Numbered from the stretch's first letter, positions 53,591 to 63,663 are shown. The stretch is DNA of 64,000 bases from Ulvibacter algarum (GCA_947488905.1 CANLBJ010000001.1:372001-436000), one strand, 5' to 3'. Numbers and translations: made by a program. Notes: generated by a model from the letters alone, not told the origin.

Positions 53591-56314
53591 TTAAATTTCT
53601 TTTTCTGTAAATGGTGTTTTTTGATCACAAATTTCTGAAATAATCTTTATTAGTTGATCTTTATAAAGTTCTAAAACATCTGCATCAATTATTGGGTTTT
53701 TACTTCGACTATTAGTTGATGGTTTGGTATTAAATTTTAAAAAACCTGCTCCTAGATTCTTAAAAGAAATAATGCCGGCTTCTGCGATTTGAAAACCATA
53801 TTTTTTTTGACAAATAAAAGCGTATGTTAATACTTGAAAAGCCTTACTGTGTTTATAGTCTTCAATAATATCATCCCATTCTACTACATCAAGATCAGAC
53901 GGAGTTACCTTACCTGTCTTGTAGTCAATTATACGTAAAGTGCCGTTATAAGTGTCAATACGATCTACTTTTCCGCCAATTGTAATGGGAAAATTAATAC
54001 CAGGGACATCAAGTGATTCTTTAAACTCTTCTTCTAAAGATTTTACTACAATTTCGTTTCCGGCGGCAACATCTTTAATTTCTAGATGAATAAAATTAGA
54101 CACAAATTTTTTGACTACTTCATAAATAATGAGGTTTTTTCCTTTGGTGTAGTTACCCTCTTTAAACTCTTGAGTAAATTGTAGCTGTACCTCTTTTTCT
54201 ATTTGTGGTAGTAATGTTTTTAAAATTTCAGAAGTAAGAATAGTGCCTACTAGTGGTTTGTATAAGTTTTCTAAAGTATTATGCACTATGGTCCCCATAG
54301 TGTTTGAGGCAACAGTCTCTTCTACATCTGCGAGTTCTTTTAATTTGAGTACACGCTGATAATAAAAATCTATAGGATTTCTTATGTATGATGTGATTGC
54401 TGAGGGTGAGAAATACCGGCCGCCCATTTTCTTTAGCTCTTGCATTACATCGTCAGTTTTTTCAACAGTTTTTATAATGTTTGGCGTTACAGATATGTGG
54501 TGAGCTATTACTTTTTTATCTAGTATATGCTCCGGCAGTTTAAATACTTCTAGTTGTTGTATAAATCTACTTTTTTCTCCTGTATTAATACCGTCTGAGT
54601 GTGTGTTATAAAGCAAAGTACATTTTTCTGCCCGTTGTATAGCGTGGTAAAAATGATAGGCATATATCGCATCTTTTTCTGTGTATTTAGGTAAGTTATA
54701 TTGCTGCTTTAAATCATAAGTGATAAAAGAGGCATTTGTTTTACCAGAGGGCAATGTACCTTCATTTACAGAAGTCATAATTACATTTTTAAAATCAAGT
54801 ACACGAGATTCTAATAATCCCATAATTTGTAACCCATCATAAGCATCGCCCCTATAGTCTAATGTCTCAGACCCTATTAGCTGTTTATACAGACTGTGTA
54901 TTGATTTTGTAGTGTTAAGATATGAATATTGTTCTTGCAGGCTTTCTAGTTGCTTAAAAAGGCTGTGTAGTCTAAATAGCACTGCGCGGTCTGCAAGTGA
55001 TATGTCTTCTTTTATTTTTGCGAGGTTTATACATTCTAAGCAGCGTTGTATTGCTGGAGAATTTTCAAGACTCCATTGTTTAAAAATATCCTCAATAATT
55101 TTTTTATCCTCTTGTGCGACAGCCATTAATTGATCTGCATCACAGTAAGCAATGTTTTTTTCTTGTAGGTGTTCAATAATTGCCACACCTTGTGAAAATA
55201 AAATTTTACCAAACGGATGAGAAAGGATATTAATAATGTCTCTAAAGTAAATTTGAGTGTTTTCTTTAGTTTTAAAAAGCAATAGAATATCAAAAAATGA
55301 CACTAAAGGAAAAGTAGATAAAGGTACCCCCATTGTTACATTTACTTTTTCTATATTGCTAGGTAATGAATGGAGCATAGGGACAAGTAAAGCTTCATCT
55401 GCAAGTATAATTGCAGTTTGTTCTATTTCTTCTTTGCTTAAACTTGCAAGTAAATTACCTACATATTTTACTTGAGATATGTTTTTTGAAGCTTCAACTA
55501 GTTGTATTGTTTTTGTTTTAATAAAATTTTCGGGTTGCTTCGGAAATGTTCCATTTTGATATATATTCCATTCTTTTTTATAAGATTGCATAAAAAGAGA
55601 AACACTATGTTTAGTGTCTTTTAAAAAATGGTCATCTGCATCCCAAATTATCTCTGCAAGATCTGCAGAAACTAATTCTTGCATAATTACTTGTTCAGCT
55701 TTGTTTAGTGCATTAAAACCAATAAATATGTGTTTAGTTTCAGAGTTTGCAGAAATATAATGTTCTATTTCTTCTGCGGCTATTCTATTTACTAGACCTT
55801 GATAACCTGCATTATTTTTAATAAGCGAGTCTTTTAACGCATCATAAAATACTGGAAGACTATTCCAGAAATTTAGATAATTTTCAATGAGTGCTGTTTT
55901 ATCATCTTTAAGGTACCAGTGGTTTACATCTTGAATACTAGCGAGATAATTAAAGAATGAATTATGATCTAGAAGATAACGATCAATCTCATTAAAATCT
56001 CCAAGTAATGTAGTGGCCCAAGAGCTATAACTCTCAAAAGATTCTTTTTCTTTAATAGAATCTAGACTTAAGTAAACAGCATAACTTTTAAATAGAAGTT
56101 GAGTATTGTCTACTATTTTAAGGTTAGCAACGTCTTCTATAAAGCTTTCTATGTTTATTATTTTTGGAGCAAAAGAAGTGTGCTTCGCTCTTTTTTTTAG
56201 ATAGTGCATAAGAAAACCACCCGCACGTTTACTGGGTAAAACTATCGTTAGATCTGCTAGAGATGGATAGTTGTTTTCAAGATAATCAAGGGCGTCTTCT
56301 AAGAATGTTTGCAT
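53591..56314 (-). CDS. addB: AddB-like PD-(D/E)XK nuclease / inactivated helicase
   Basis: 907 residues. AddB-type subunit of the AddAB helicase-nuclease that resects double-strand breaks. It starts with a degenerate helicase part (ADLTIVLPSKRAGGFLMHYL) and ends with a RecB-family nuclease with GGKVDRIDTYNGTLRIIDYKTGK. The AddA partner is at 59129-62299, separated by ompA and kbl. The four-cysteine Fe-S motif of Gram-positive AddB is not obvious. Confidence 0.85.
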   Translation of the reverse strand: MQTFLEDALDYLENNYPSLADLTIVLPSKRAGGFLMHYLKKRAKHTSFAPKIINIESFIEDVANLKIVDNTQLLFKSYAVYLSLDSIKEKESFESYSSWATTLLGDFNEIDRYLLDHNSFFNYLASIQDVNHWYLKDDKTALIENYLNFWNSLPVFYDALKDSLIKNNAGYQGLVNRIAAEEIEHYISANSETKHIFIGFNALNKAEQVIMQELVSADLAEIIWDADDHFLKDTKHSVSLFMQSYKKEWNIYQNGTFPKQPENFIKTKTIQLVEASKNISQVKYVGNLLASLSKEEIEQTAIILADEALLVPMLHSLPSNIEKVNVTMGVPLSTFPLVSFFDILLLFKTKENTQIYFRDIINILSHPFGKILFSQGVAIIEHLQEKNIAYCDADQLMAVAQEDKKIIEDIFKQWSLENSPAIQRCLECINLAKIKEDISLADRAVLFRLHSLFKQLESLQEQYSYLNTTKSIHSLYKQLIGSETLDYRGDAYDGLQIMGLLESRVLDFKNVIMTSVNEGTLPSGKTNASFITYDLKQQYNLPKYTEKDAIYAYHFYHAIQRAEKCTLLYNTHSDGINTGEKSRFIQQLEVFKLPEHILDKKVIAHHISVTPNIIKTVEKTDDVMQELKKMGGRYFSPSAITSYIRNPIDFYYQRVLKLKELADVEETVASNTMGTIVHNTLENLYKPLVGTILTSEILKTLLPQIEKEVQLQFTQEFKEGNYTKGKNLIIYEVVKKFVSNFIHLEIKDVAAGNEIVVKSLEEEFKESLDVPGINFPITIGGKVDRIDTYNGTLRIIDYKTGKVTPSDLDVVEWDDIIEDYKHSKAFQVLTYAFICQKKYGFQIAEAGIISFKNLGAGFLKFNTKPSTNSRSKNPIIDADVLELYKDQLIKIISEICDQKTPFTEKEI

Positions 56315-56326
56315 ACCCTAAAAATA

Positions 56327-56357
56327 AGAAACGCCCCCTTAAAAAGGAGGCGTTTCT
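56327..56357. terminator. Terminator between addB and ompA
   Basis: AGAAACGCCCCCTT and AAGGAGGCGTTTCT form a 14-bp stem with one mismatch (56327-56340 / 56344-56357). It lies 31 bp downstream of the OmpA stop on the minus strand with a T/A-rich end. Confidence 0.8.
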
Positions 56358-56388
56358 AATAAAATTTATTGTGTATTTCTCAGAAAAA

Positions 56389-57789
56389 TTATTTTCTTAA
56401 AGAAATCTCTACACGTCTGTTTTCTTGTCTTCCAGCAGCAGTTTTGTTTGTTGCTTTAGGACGAGTTTCACCGTATCCTTGAGACATTAATCTAGAACCA
56501 TCAACTCCTTTACTAGCTAAGTAGTTCTTTACAGAAGCAGCTCTTTTCTTAGAAAGCTCTAAGTTGTAAGCATCACGACCACTACTATCAGTGTGTCCTT
56601 CTACTAAGAATTTAGCTGTTTTGTATTCGTTCATAATATCTACCATAGATTGGATAGCTGAGTAAGACTCTTGACGAATTGTCGCTTTATTAGTATCAAA
56701 TAAGATAGTGTTAGAGTAAGTATTTAACTCATCCATAATCTCAGTAGTGATTTGTGGCTCAGGACATCCTTTTCTAGCTACAGTTCCAGGAACTTCTGGA
56801 CAAGCATCATCTTTGTCAAGTATACCATCACCATCTTTATCTCTGTCTGGGCATCCACCGTTTGCAGCAGGACCAGCTTCTTTAGGACATTTGTCATCTT
56901 TGTCTAAGATTCCGTCACCGTCAGTATCAGGCCATGGGCATCCTTTGTTAGCAGCAGGACCAGAAACTGTAGCACAGTTGTCTTTGTCATCAGAGATACC
57001 ATCACCATCAGTGTCAGGGCATCCATTCATATCTGCAGATCCAGCAACATCAGGACAAGTATCTTGTCTGTCTTCAATACCATCACCATCAGTATCAGGG
57101 CATCCGTTAAATTCTGCTAAACCAGCAATTTCTGGACACTCATCATCTTTGTCATATATTCCGTCACCATCCATATCAGATCCACCAAATTGGAATACTA
57201 CACCAACACTATGTTGCCAGTGCTTAGTTCCAGTTTCGTCATCAAATGCATACTTGTATGCAGTTTGTGCGTTAAGTGCAAATTGCTCAGTTAACCAGAA
57301 ACGAACACTAGCGATACCATTTGCAGTACCAAAACCATTGTCATCAATCCAAGTGTAACCACCACCAATTCCTAAAGAAGGGTCAAGCCATCCTCCAGCA
57401 CCGTTGATAAGGTCTCTAAAGCTATATTTAATCTCTCCATCAGCACCGTAGTAAGTTAAGTCATTAACTCTTGTATCACCTAATTTGTCGATTCTGTTAA
57501 TTGTACCAGCTACTCCTAAAGAGAAATTGCTACCAATATAACGAGAAACTGCAACTCTAGATACAGAAGGTAAAATGTTCCAGTGGTCTTCAACGTTGAA
57601 TTGCTCTGTAAGAACGTGAGCGTTTAATTGGTCTTCATGACTTTGACCGTCTCTAAGACCAACAGGAAAAGTGTCTACTGCGTTCACACCGATTTCTACA
57701 GCCCATGGGTTGTTTTCGTCTTGCGCATTCGCTGAACTAAAACCCAATACTAGGCAAGCTGCAACGAATAAAATGTTAAGATGTTTCAT
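56389..57789 (-). CDS. OmpA family outer-membrane protein with thrombospondin type 3 repeats
   Basis: 466 residues. Signal peptide (cut near ANAQDE), an eight-strand-type beta-barrel N-half, then five calcium-binding DxDGDG type 3 repeats (about 205-345; e.g. DTDGDGIEDRQD) and a C-terminal OmpA peptidoglycan-binding domain (NTILFDTNKATIRQ, EGHTDSSG, LSKKRAASVKNYL). It links the outer membrane to peptidoglycan. A full consensus promoter lies at 57825-57854, suggesting high expression. Confidence 0.94.
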   Translation of the reverse strand: MKHLNILFVAACLVLGFSSANAQDENNPWAVEIGVNAVDTFPVGLRDGQSHEDQLNAHVLTEQFNVEDHWNILPSVSRVAVSRYIGSNFSLGVAGTINRIDKLGDTRVNDLTYYGADGEIKYSFRDLINGAGGWLDPSLGIGGGYTWIDDNGFGTANGIASVRFWLTEQFALNAQTAYKYAFDDETGTKHWQHSVGVVFQFGGSDMDGDGIYDKDDECPEIAGLAEFNGCPDTDGDGIEDRQDTCPDVAGSADMNGCPDTDGDGISDDKDNCATVSGPAANKGCPWPDTDGDGILDKDDKCPKEAGPAANGGCPDRDKDGDGILDKDDACPEVPGTVARKGCPEPQITTEIMDELNTYSNTILFDTNKATIRQESYSAIQSMVDIMNEYKTAKFLVEGHTDSSGRDAYNLELSKKRAASVKNYLASKGVDGSRLMSQGYGETRPKATNKTAAGRQENRRVEISLRK

Positions 57790-57824
57790 ATTCGATTGTT
57801 TAATTTTAAGTGTTAATTAAGTCG

Positions 57825-57854
57825 CAAAAGTAACTTGTTAATGTTTATTAACAA
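57825..57854 (-). promoter_or_regulatory. Promoter of the OmpA gene
   Basis: On the minus strand TTG (57854-57852), 19 bp, TACTTTTG (57832-57825): an exact Bacteroidota promoter. The start site is about 30 nt before the ATG. Confidence 0.75.
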
Positions 57855-57916
57855 AAACAAATCTATTAAATTTTTAATAAATTAAGATAATTTGTACTTG
57901 AGATTCTTAAAGTTAG

Positions 57917-59113
57917 TTAAATTATATTCAGTTTTTTACCTACAGATATGAATGCATTTATCGCTTTATCTAAATGTTCTTTAGTGTGAGCTGCAGATAA
58001 TTGTACACGTATTCTAGCCTTATCCTTTGGTACTACTGGGTAAAAGAAGCCTATTACATATATACCTTCATCTAAAAGCATATTAGCCATATTTTGCGAA
58101 AGCTTTGCGTCATAAAGCATTACTGGTACTATGGCAGAGTCGCCATCAACAATGTCAAAACCTGCAGTTTTCATCCCTTTTTTAAAGTAATTAGTGTTTT
58201 CTTCAAGTGTATCACGCAAAGAAGTGTCGTTAGAAAGCATTTCAAACACCTTTATAGAAGCACCTACAATAGCAGGAGCTAGAGAGTTAGAAAACAAGTA
58301 AGGACGAGAACGTTGTCTTAGTATTTCAATAATTTCTTTTTTACCTGTTGTGTATCCACCCATTGCTCCACCTAGAGCTTTACCTAGTGTTCCAGTAATG
58401 ATATCTATCCTTCCCATCACTCTTTTTTCTTCTAGGGTACCTCTACCTGTTTTTCCTATAAAACCTGTAGCATGGCACTCATCAATCATTACCATAGCAT
58501 CATATTTGTCTGCAAGATCACAAATTTCATCTAATGATGCAACAATACCATCCATAGAGAATACACCGTCAGTAACAATAATCTTGTGGCGAGCACCAGC
58601 AGCATTTGCTTCTTTTAAGCGTTCTTCTAGTTCTGCCATATTATTATTGGCATACCTGTATCTAGAGGCTTTACATAAACGAACGCCATCAATAATAGAG
58701 GCGTGATTTAATGAGTCACTAATAATAGCATCTCCTGCTCCTAATAATGGTTCAAAAACACCACCGTTAGCATCAAAGGCTGCAGCATACAATATAGTGT
58801 CTTCCGTTTCATAAAAATCTGCAATTTTTTGCTCTAGTGTTTTATGAATATCCTGAGTCCCACAAATGAAACGAACAGAAGACATCCCAAAACCATGTGT
58901 ATCCATAGCGTCTTTTGCTGCTTGTATTACATCTGGGTGTGAAGAAAGCCCCAAATAATTGTTAGCGCAAAAGTTTAAAACTGTCTCGCCAGTAGAAACC
59001 GTAATCTCTGCGCCTTGTGGCGAAGTGATAATACGTTCACTTTTATAAAGACCGTTATCTTTAATTTCTTGCAGTTCGTTCTGTAAATGTTCTTTTATAC
59101 TTTTTCCGTACAT
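57917..59113 (-). CDS. kbl: Glycine C-acetyltransferase (2-amino-3-ketobutyrate CoA ligase)
   Basis: 398 residues. PLP enzyme that splits 2-amino-3-ketobutyrate with CoA into glycine and acetyl-CoA in threonine breakdown. Complete alpha-oxoamine synthase motifs: [29 protein letters not shown] and the PLP-lysine segment [13 protein letters not shown]. It starts 15 bp after addA and may share its transcript. No tdh gene is nearby. Confidence 0.94.
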   Translation of the reverse strand: MYGKSIKEHLQNELQEIKDNGLYKSERIITSPQGAEITVSTGETVLNFCANNYLGLSSHPDVIQAAKDAMDTHGFGMSSVRFICGTQDIHKTLEQKIADFYETEDTILYAAAFDANGGVFEPLLGAGDAIISDSLNHASIIDGVRLCKASRYRYANNNMAELEERLKEANAAGARHKIIVTDGVFSMDGIVASLDEICDLADKYDAMVMIDECHATGFIGKTGRGTLEEKRVMGRIDIITGTLGKALGGAMGGYTTGKKEIIEILRQRSRPYLFSNSLAPAIVGASIKVFEMLSNDTSLRDTLEENTNYFKKGMKTAGFDIVDGDSAIVPVMLYDAKLSQNMANMLLDEGIYVIGFFYPVVPKDKARIRVQLSAAHTKEHLDKAINAFISVGKKLNII

Positions 59114-59128
59114 AATATGATTGCTTAT

Positions 59129-62100
59129 TTATGAGGCCAAATTTACTTTATTTACAAAGATCTCCTCATTGGTATACACTAATATTTTTTCTTTAAGTTC
59201 AAACCCCATTTCTTGCAAGGCTTGTCCATAGCTATTTATTTGCTCTTCATGCTCATAATTAGGAGTCCCTGTTTTATAATCAATAATAGTCACGCTCTTA
59301 TCTTCATGAAAAACAAGTCTATCTGGGCGTATTACGTATCCATCTTTAGCTATTATATCTCGCTCGTTCTCACTACTTCTGAAATTTTCATACAATGAAG
59401 CTAGTTCTGGGTGATTTACAATCTGAGTGATCACAGTTTCTAAAGTGGCTAATTCTTTTGTGGTTAATGTGCCTCTTTCTTTTAAAGTGACAAAAACTAT
59501 TGGGATGTCATTTTTATGATGAATAAGCTCCATGGTATCGTGAACGAGATTTCCTATATCAAGTGCATCTTGAGTTGTAGTTCCCCACAATTGAGCATCA
59601 CTTGTTATTATTTTTATATCGTGCTGTTCTGGAGCTACAGATATATAAGTAGGATGGCTTACAGTGATTTCTTCTTCTTTTTTAATCGCTATTTTTTTCT
59701 GAAATGTTCCAAAAGTATACGCTTTGTCTTCTCCTTCCCATTTGTTCTCACTTTCTAGAAAGCCTTTTAATACCTGCGGAAACGTTTTAATTTCTTCTCC
59801 AGATTTTATATTACTTGGCTTTTCAGAAAAAATATAAAGCTGCTCTACCGCACGAGTGAGTGTGACATACAGTAAGTTAAAATTGTCTAGTTGTAAGGTT
59901 TCTCTTCGATCTCTATGTATTGTCTTACCCGCCTCACTGTATCCTTCTATTTTGCTAGAATAATTAATTAGTGATTCTGTAAAACCATCTTGCCACTCCT
60001 CTGGCAAAGGTATCCAGGTTGTTGCTTGGTTTTCTTTATATATAGAGATGTCTGCAAAAGGAAAAATCACTACAGGAAATTCTAGTCCTTTAGATTTATG
60101 TATGGTCATAAACTGCACTCCATCTGTACCATCACCAGAGCTAATAGATGCTTTTTCTCTTTTTTTATCCCAATGGGCTAAAAAACCTAAGGCGTCTGCG
60201 CCGGCTTGTTGCTCATACTCAAAAATAAAGTCCATAAACCCAAAAAGGTAGGCGTCTGCTTTTTCAGAAAAACCAAATTGTTCAATAATGTATTCTGCGC
60301 TTTCATAAACAGAGCCTTCTTTTAATTTATTCCAAGAGAAATCTATCTGATACTCTTTAATTGTTTCAGGAAAAAGGGCGGTTTCATTTTTAGTAAATGA
60401 ACTAAAGAAGGTGTGTTTGTCTTTTTTGATTGCTAAGTGATCATATAAAAAATCTAACACGATCACTAATGTTTCTTTGTCTGCAGGATTTACGCTTACC
60501 TTTAACAGACCAACAATAGCTTGTACAAAACCAGATTGCTCAAGTAATAGTGTTTCAGAAGAAATTACAGGAATTTTATTTTCCATTAAATGCTCACTTA
60601 AAAAAATCCCATCTGCTCTTCTGCGGGTTAGTATGCAAATATCGCCGTAGCTAAATCCATTTTCTATAAGATGTTGAACTGTGTCAAGAGTTTTTTCTGC
60701 ATATTCTTCTTGCTTTTCTTCTTTATTAGTGCCTGTCACAAAAGAGAGATCTATGTAGCCATCTTCTTTTTTAATTGATTTTTGATGATTACCATCTATG
60801 TATAGTTGTTGGTGCATTTTGTTGTCAAAAAGTCCAGATACGTATGTGAAAAAGTTATTATTAAAACTGACTACCTCTTTAAAACTTCTATAATTTATAG
60901 GTAGATTTTCTACTTGTGCTTTTATACTAGGAAAAGGAGAGTAGCCATTTATCATATCTAAAAACTGCTCCGGTTTTCCGCCACGCCATCTATAAATAGC
61001 TTGCTTTACATCACCCACAAGCAATAAAGAGCCGTCTTTGCTATCTTCTGTTTGTGTTAGGGTGTTATCTATTAATGGATGTAAATTTTCCCATTGCATC
61101 ACAGAAGTATCTTGAAACTCATCCACAAAAAAATGACGGTATTTCTCGCCCATTCTTTCATAAATAAATGGTGCAGGTTGGTTTTTTATCTCTTTATTAA
61201 TAATGGCATTAAATTGAAACAAGGGCAACACATTTTGATCTTCCTTTATTTGTTCTAGTTCTTTCTGTAATAAGTTAATAACAGATAAGGGTGTTATTTT
61301 TCTAAGCACAGCATCTATAAAATGAAGCGTTGGTATTTGTGCAGAGGTGCTTTCTACTGCCTCAATAAAAAGGGGCATTAACCCTTCTATTGCTGTTACA
61401 GCTTCTGGTCGCTCTTTTATAAGTTTTCCTGTATATAGGTTTTTTTCTCTAATCTGGAGTATCCATTGCGTGTCTAAAGAGACTTTAAAATTGCCAGCTG
61501 CTAAGCTTGAAAAATGCTTAAAAAAACTACCTCTATTAAAGTCTTCTGCTGTTAAACCATGAGCTTCCATTTCTGTCATTACAGCTTTGGCTTTCTCAAT
61601 TATATTTTCTCCATTAGTATTATAAGTAGTTTGCAATGATTTTTTAAATTTCATAAAATCTGCTAGAGATTTGTCTTTTAATGAGGCCAAATGCAAAGCT
61701 TCATCTTCATTAGCAAGCATTTTTGAAGCTTCAAATAAGTCAAAACTAATATCCCAAGAGCGGTCATCATCTGTTTTTTCCACGGCAAAATCAATAAGCA
61801 CTTTTGTGACAGCCTCATCTGTTCCTGCTTTGTCAATAAGTGCATCTACTGCTTCTGTCAACAGATTTTCAATGTCAAGCAGTACTTCAAAGTTTGAGGG
61901 TAGCTTTAAATCTTTAGAAAAAGTGCGAATTAATCTATGGTTAAAACTGTCTATTGTCTCTACACTAAAGGCAGCATAGTTATGTAGTAAATGGGTAAGT
62001 ATTTCTTGAGCTCTTTTATGAATGACAAGGTGTTCAAGTTGTAAAGTTTCAGAAATATCAATAAACATTGCTGGCGGCTTTATTAATACTTGCTCGTCTG

Positions 62101-62299
62101 CAAAGTCTATTAAGTTATCTACAATTCTTTTTTTCATCTCTGCTACGGCTTTATTTGTAAAAGTAAGCGCGAGTAATTGTCTATAATAACTGTTTTTGGG
62201 CTGTTGCAGTAAGGTGCTTAAATATCGCTTTACTAAACTATATGTTTTACCACTACCAGCGGCGGCGTCATAAATGAAAAATGGAGAGGTGGTTTTCAA
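59129..62299 (-). CDS. addA: AddA-like UvrD/RecB helicase-nuclease
   Basis: 1056 residues, TTG start at 62299. SF1A helicase: P-loop AAAGSGKTYSLV near residue 12, FVDEFQDTS (Walker B), LVGDVKQAIYRWRGG, MTIHKSKGLEFP and LLYVTLTRAVEQLYIF (motifs Q-VI). The C-terminal RecB nuclease IRPDRLVFHEDKSVTIIDYKTG is intact. AddA unwinds and degrades DNA ends with AddB and answers to Chi-like sites. Its start is unusual: TTG, preceded by a 7-codon frame from ATG 62319 whose TGA overlaps it. Confidence 0.93.
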   Translation of the reverse strand: MKTTSPFFIYDAAAGSGKTYSLVKRYLSTLLQQPKNSYYRQLLALTFTNKAVAEMKKRIVDNLIDFADEQVLIKPPAMFIDISETLQLEHLVIHKRAQEILTHLLHNYAAFSVETIDSFNHRLIRTFSKDLKLPSNFEVLLDIENLLTEAVDALIDKAGTDEAVTKVLIDFAVEKTDDDRSWDISFDLFEASKMLANEDEALHLASLKDKSLADFMKFKKSLQTTYNTNGENIIEKAKAVMTEMEAHGLTAEDFNRGSFFKHFSSLAAGNFKVSLDTQWILQIREKNLYTGKLIKERPEAVTAIEGLMPLFIEAVESTSAQIPTLHFIDAVLRKITPLSVINLLQKELEQIKEDQNVLPLFQFNAIINKEIKNQPAPFIYERMGEKYRHFFVDEFQDTSVMQWENLHPLIDNTLTQTEDSKDGSLLLVGDVKQAIYRWRGGKPEQFLDMINGYSPFPSIKAQVENLPINYRSFKEVVSFNNNFFTYVSGLFDNKMHQQLYIDGNHQKSIKKEDGYIDLSFVTGTNKEEKQEEYAEKTLDTVQHLIENGFSYGDICILTRRRADGIFLSEHLMENKIPVISSETLLLEQSGFVQAIVGLLKVSVNPADKETLVIVLDFLYDHLAIKKDKHTFFSSFTKNETALFPETIKEYQIDFSWNKLKEGSVYESAEYIIEQFGFSEKADAYLFGFMDFIFEYEQQAGADALGFLAHWDKKREKASISSGDGTDGVQFMTIHKSKGLEFPVVIFPFADISIYKENQATTWIPLPEEWQDGFTESLINYSSKIEGYSEAGKTIHRDRRETLQLDNFNLLYVTLTRAVEQLYIFSEKPSNIKSGEEIKTFPQVLKGFLESENKWEGEDKAYTFGTFQKKIAIKKEEEITVSHPTYISVAPEQHDIKIITSDAQLWGTTTQDALDIGNLVHDTMELIHHKNDIPIVFVTLKERGTLTTKELATLETVITQIVNHPELASLYENFRSSENERDIIAKDGYVIRPDRLVFHEDKSVTIIDYKTGTPNYEHEEQINSYGQALQEMGFELKEKILVYTNEEIFVNKVNLAS

Positions 62300-62319
62300 G
62301 AGTATAATTTTGTTTTCAT
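62296..62319 (-). other. Seven-codon upstream frame overlapping the addA start
   Basis: ATG at 62319 reads MKTKLYS and stops at TGA 62298-62296, which overlaps the TTG start (62299-62297) as TTGA. Such overlap can couple translation. A possible -7 box TATTTTTA (62326-62319) would instead place transcription after the ATG and make this frame untranslated. Confidence 0.3.
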
Positions 62320-62464
62320 AAAAATACAGATTTATATGGAGCTGACTAGTATCAAAGCATTCTATTGTACTATAAAAATCTTATAAATTCTCTAACAGTT
62401 TTATACAGTCTGATTGTGTATTTTTGAGGTATTAAAGAAATACTAACTTAAAATTAATAATATT

Positions 62465-63073
62465 ATGGCTTTCGAATTACCAAAGTTACCTTACGCGCAC
62501 GACGCATTAGCGCCACATATAGATGAGCAAACCATGCATATACACCATGAGAAGCATCATCAAGGATACACAAATAAATTAAACGCTGCCATTGAAGGGA
62601 CAGATCTTGAAGGTAAAACTATCGAGAATATCTTAATGAACCTTGATATGGATAATAAAGCAGTACGTAACAACGGTGGTGGTTTTTACAACCATAGCCT
62701 TTTCTGGGAAGTAATGTCTCCTAACGGAGGTGGAGAACCTACTGGAGAATTAATGAGCGCTATTAAAAGTTCATTTGGTTCTTTTTCAGATTTTAAAGAA
62801 AAATTCTCGACTGCTGCAAAAACACAGTTTGGATCTGGATGGGCATTTTTATGCGTAAAGAAAGATGGGTCTTTAGATATCTGTGGATGTCCTAATCAAG
62901 ATAATCCATTAATGCCAGGTGTAGGCTGTGGAGGAACTCCTATTTTAGGATTAGATGTTTGGGAACACGCATACTACTTAAATTACCAAAATAAGCGTCC
63001 TGACTACGTAGAAGCATTTTTTAATGTAATCAACTGGGAAGAAGTTGGTGCACGTTTTATGAAAAACAAATAA
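62465..63073 (+). CDS. sodA: Superoxide dismutase (Fe/Mn family)
   Basis: 202 residues. Metal ligands lie in [20 protein letters not shown] and LDVWEHAYY (His, His, Asp, His). Segments [24 protein letters not shown] and NQDNPLMPG match the Mn/cambialistic type; metal choice cannot be fixed by eye. A -7 box TATTTTTG lies at 62419-62426, 38 bp upstream. A strong terminator follows. Confidence 0.95.
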   Translation: MAFELPKLPYAHDALAPHIDEQTMHIHHEKHHQGYTNKLNAAIEGTDLEGKTIENILMNLDMDNKAVRNNGGGFYNHSLFWEVMSPNGGGEPTGELMSAIKSSFGSFSDFKEKFSTAAKTQFGSGWAFLCVKKDGSLDICGCPNQDNPLMPGVGCGGTPILGLDVWEHAYYLNYQNKRPDYVEAFFNVINWEEVGARFMKNK

Positions 63074-63106
63074 GATTTGATTGACTAGGTAACTAGTAAA
63101 TTAATT

Positions 63107-63145
63107 AAAATCCCTCCTACTATTTTATAGTGTGAGGGATTTTTT
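63107..63145 (+). terminator. Terminator of sodA
   Basis: AAAATCCCTC pairs with GAGGGATTTT (63107-63116 / 63134-63143) with an extra inner ACTAT/ATAGT helix, then a T run. Typical intrinsic terminator. Confidence 0.85.
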
Positions 63146-63200
63146 ATTGCTTGAAGTTAATATCTTTTCTGCGGAAATTGCAAGAGTTTGAAGCTTGTTT

Positions 63201-63371
63201 TCATTGGTGTTTTTCAAAAACACTAGAATCTAAAGCAGTCCAAAAAGCTGCTTTCTGTCCAGTATTTGCCCAGCTATTGCAGGTTTTAAAAAGACTATAG
63301 CTCCCTTTTGCTTCATAAAAAGCATCTGTTGTTGTATAGTTTCTATCTGTTTCTATCTTTTAAAGAAATTT
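63201..63371 (-). pseudogene. C-terminal remnant of a DUF2459-like (TIGR02117-type) gene
   Basis: A minus-strand frame of about 54 codons closes at TGA 63203-63201 and runs from after a TAA at about 63371. It includes TDAFYEAKGSYSLF, KTCNSWANTG and AAFWTALDSSVF. This matches the end of TIGR02117/DUF2459 proteins (Tyr-x-x-x-x-TCN-x-W and the Trp-Thr end). It has no start codon at the front and nothing similar upstream, so it is a decayed piece of a lost gene. The 590-bp space 63074-63663 holds this and two terminators. Confidence 0.6.
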
Positions 63372-63457
63372 ACTGCCGACGCAGTCAAAACTCTATAGAC
63401 TTTATAAAGGATTAATCACAAAATTTAGCCAGAGTGTCTCCTCAGAATTTATTGCAT

Positions 63458-63486
63458 AAAAAAAGATGGAAGATCCATCTTTTTTT
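63458..63486. terminator. Perfect bidirectional terminator
   Basis: AAAAAAAGATGGA and TCCATCTTTTTTT pair over 13 bp around AGA (63458-63470 / 63474-63486). It lies after the stop of the purF-like gene on the minus strand and before the DUF2459-like remnant. Confidence 0.85.
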
Positions 63487-63663
63487 GCCCCAAATCTACC
63501 ATGAACTTAACCTACTTATGCTATGGTATTATTCAAATATAGTATAAAGTAATCTGCTCTTATTTGTTTTTTAGACCAATTGCCTTAAAACTCGTTAAAA
63601 AGCTAAATATTTGTTTTTGTGGTAGTAAAACTTACTGTTTTTAAGGGTGTTAAATTGTTTTTA

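Noticed and set aside
56747-57358. Plus-strand frame of 203 codons inside ompA
   Set aside because: It is antisense to the calcium-repeat region, whose regular GAT/GGT codons leave the other strand open. The protein is low-complexity Ser/Pro/Gly.
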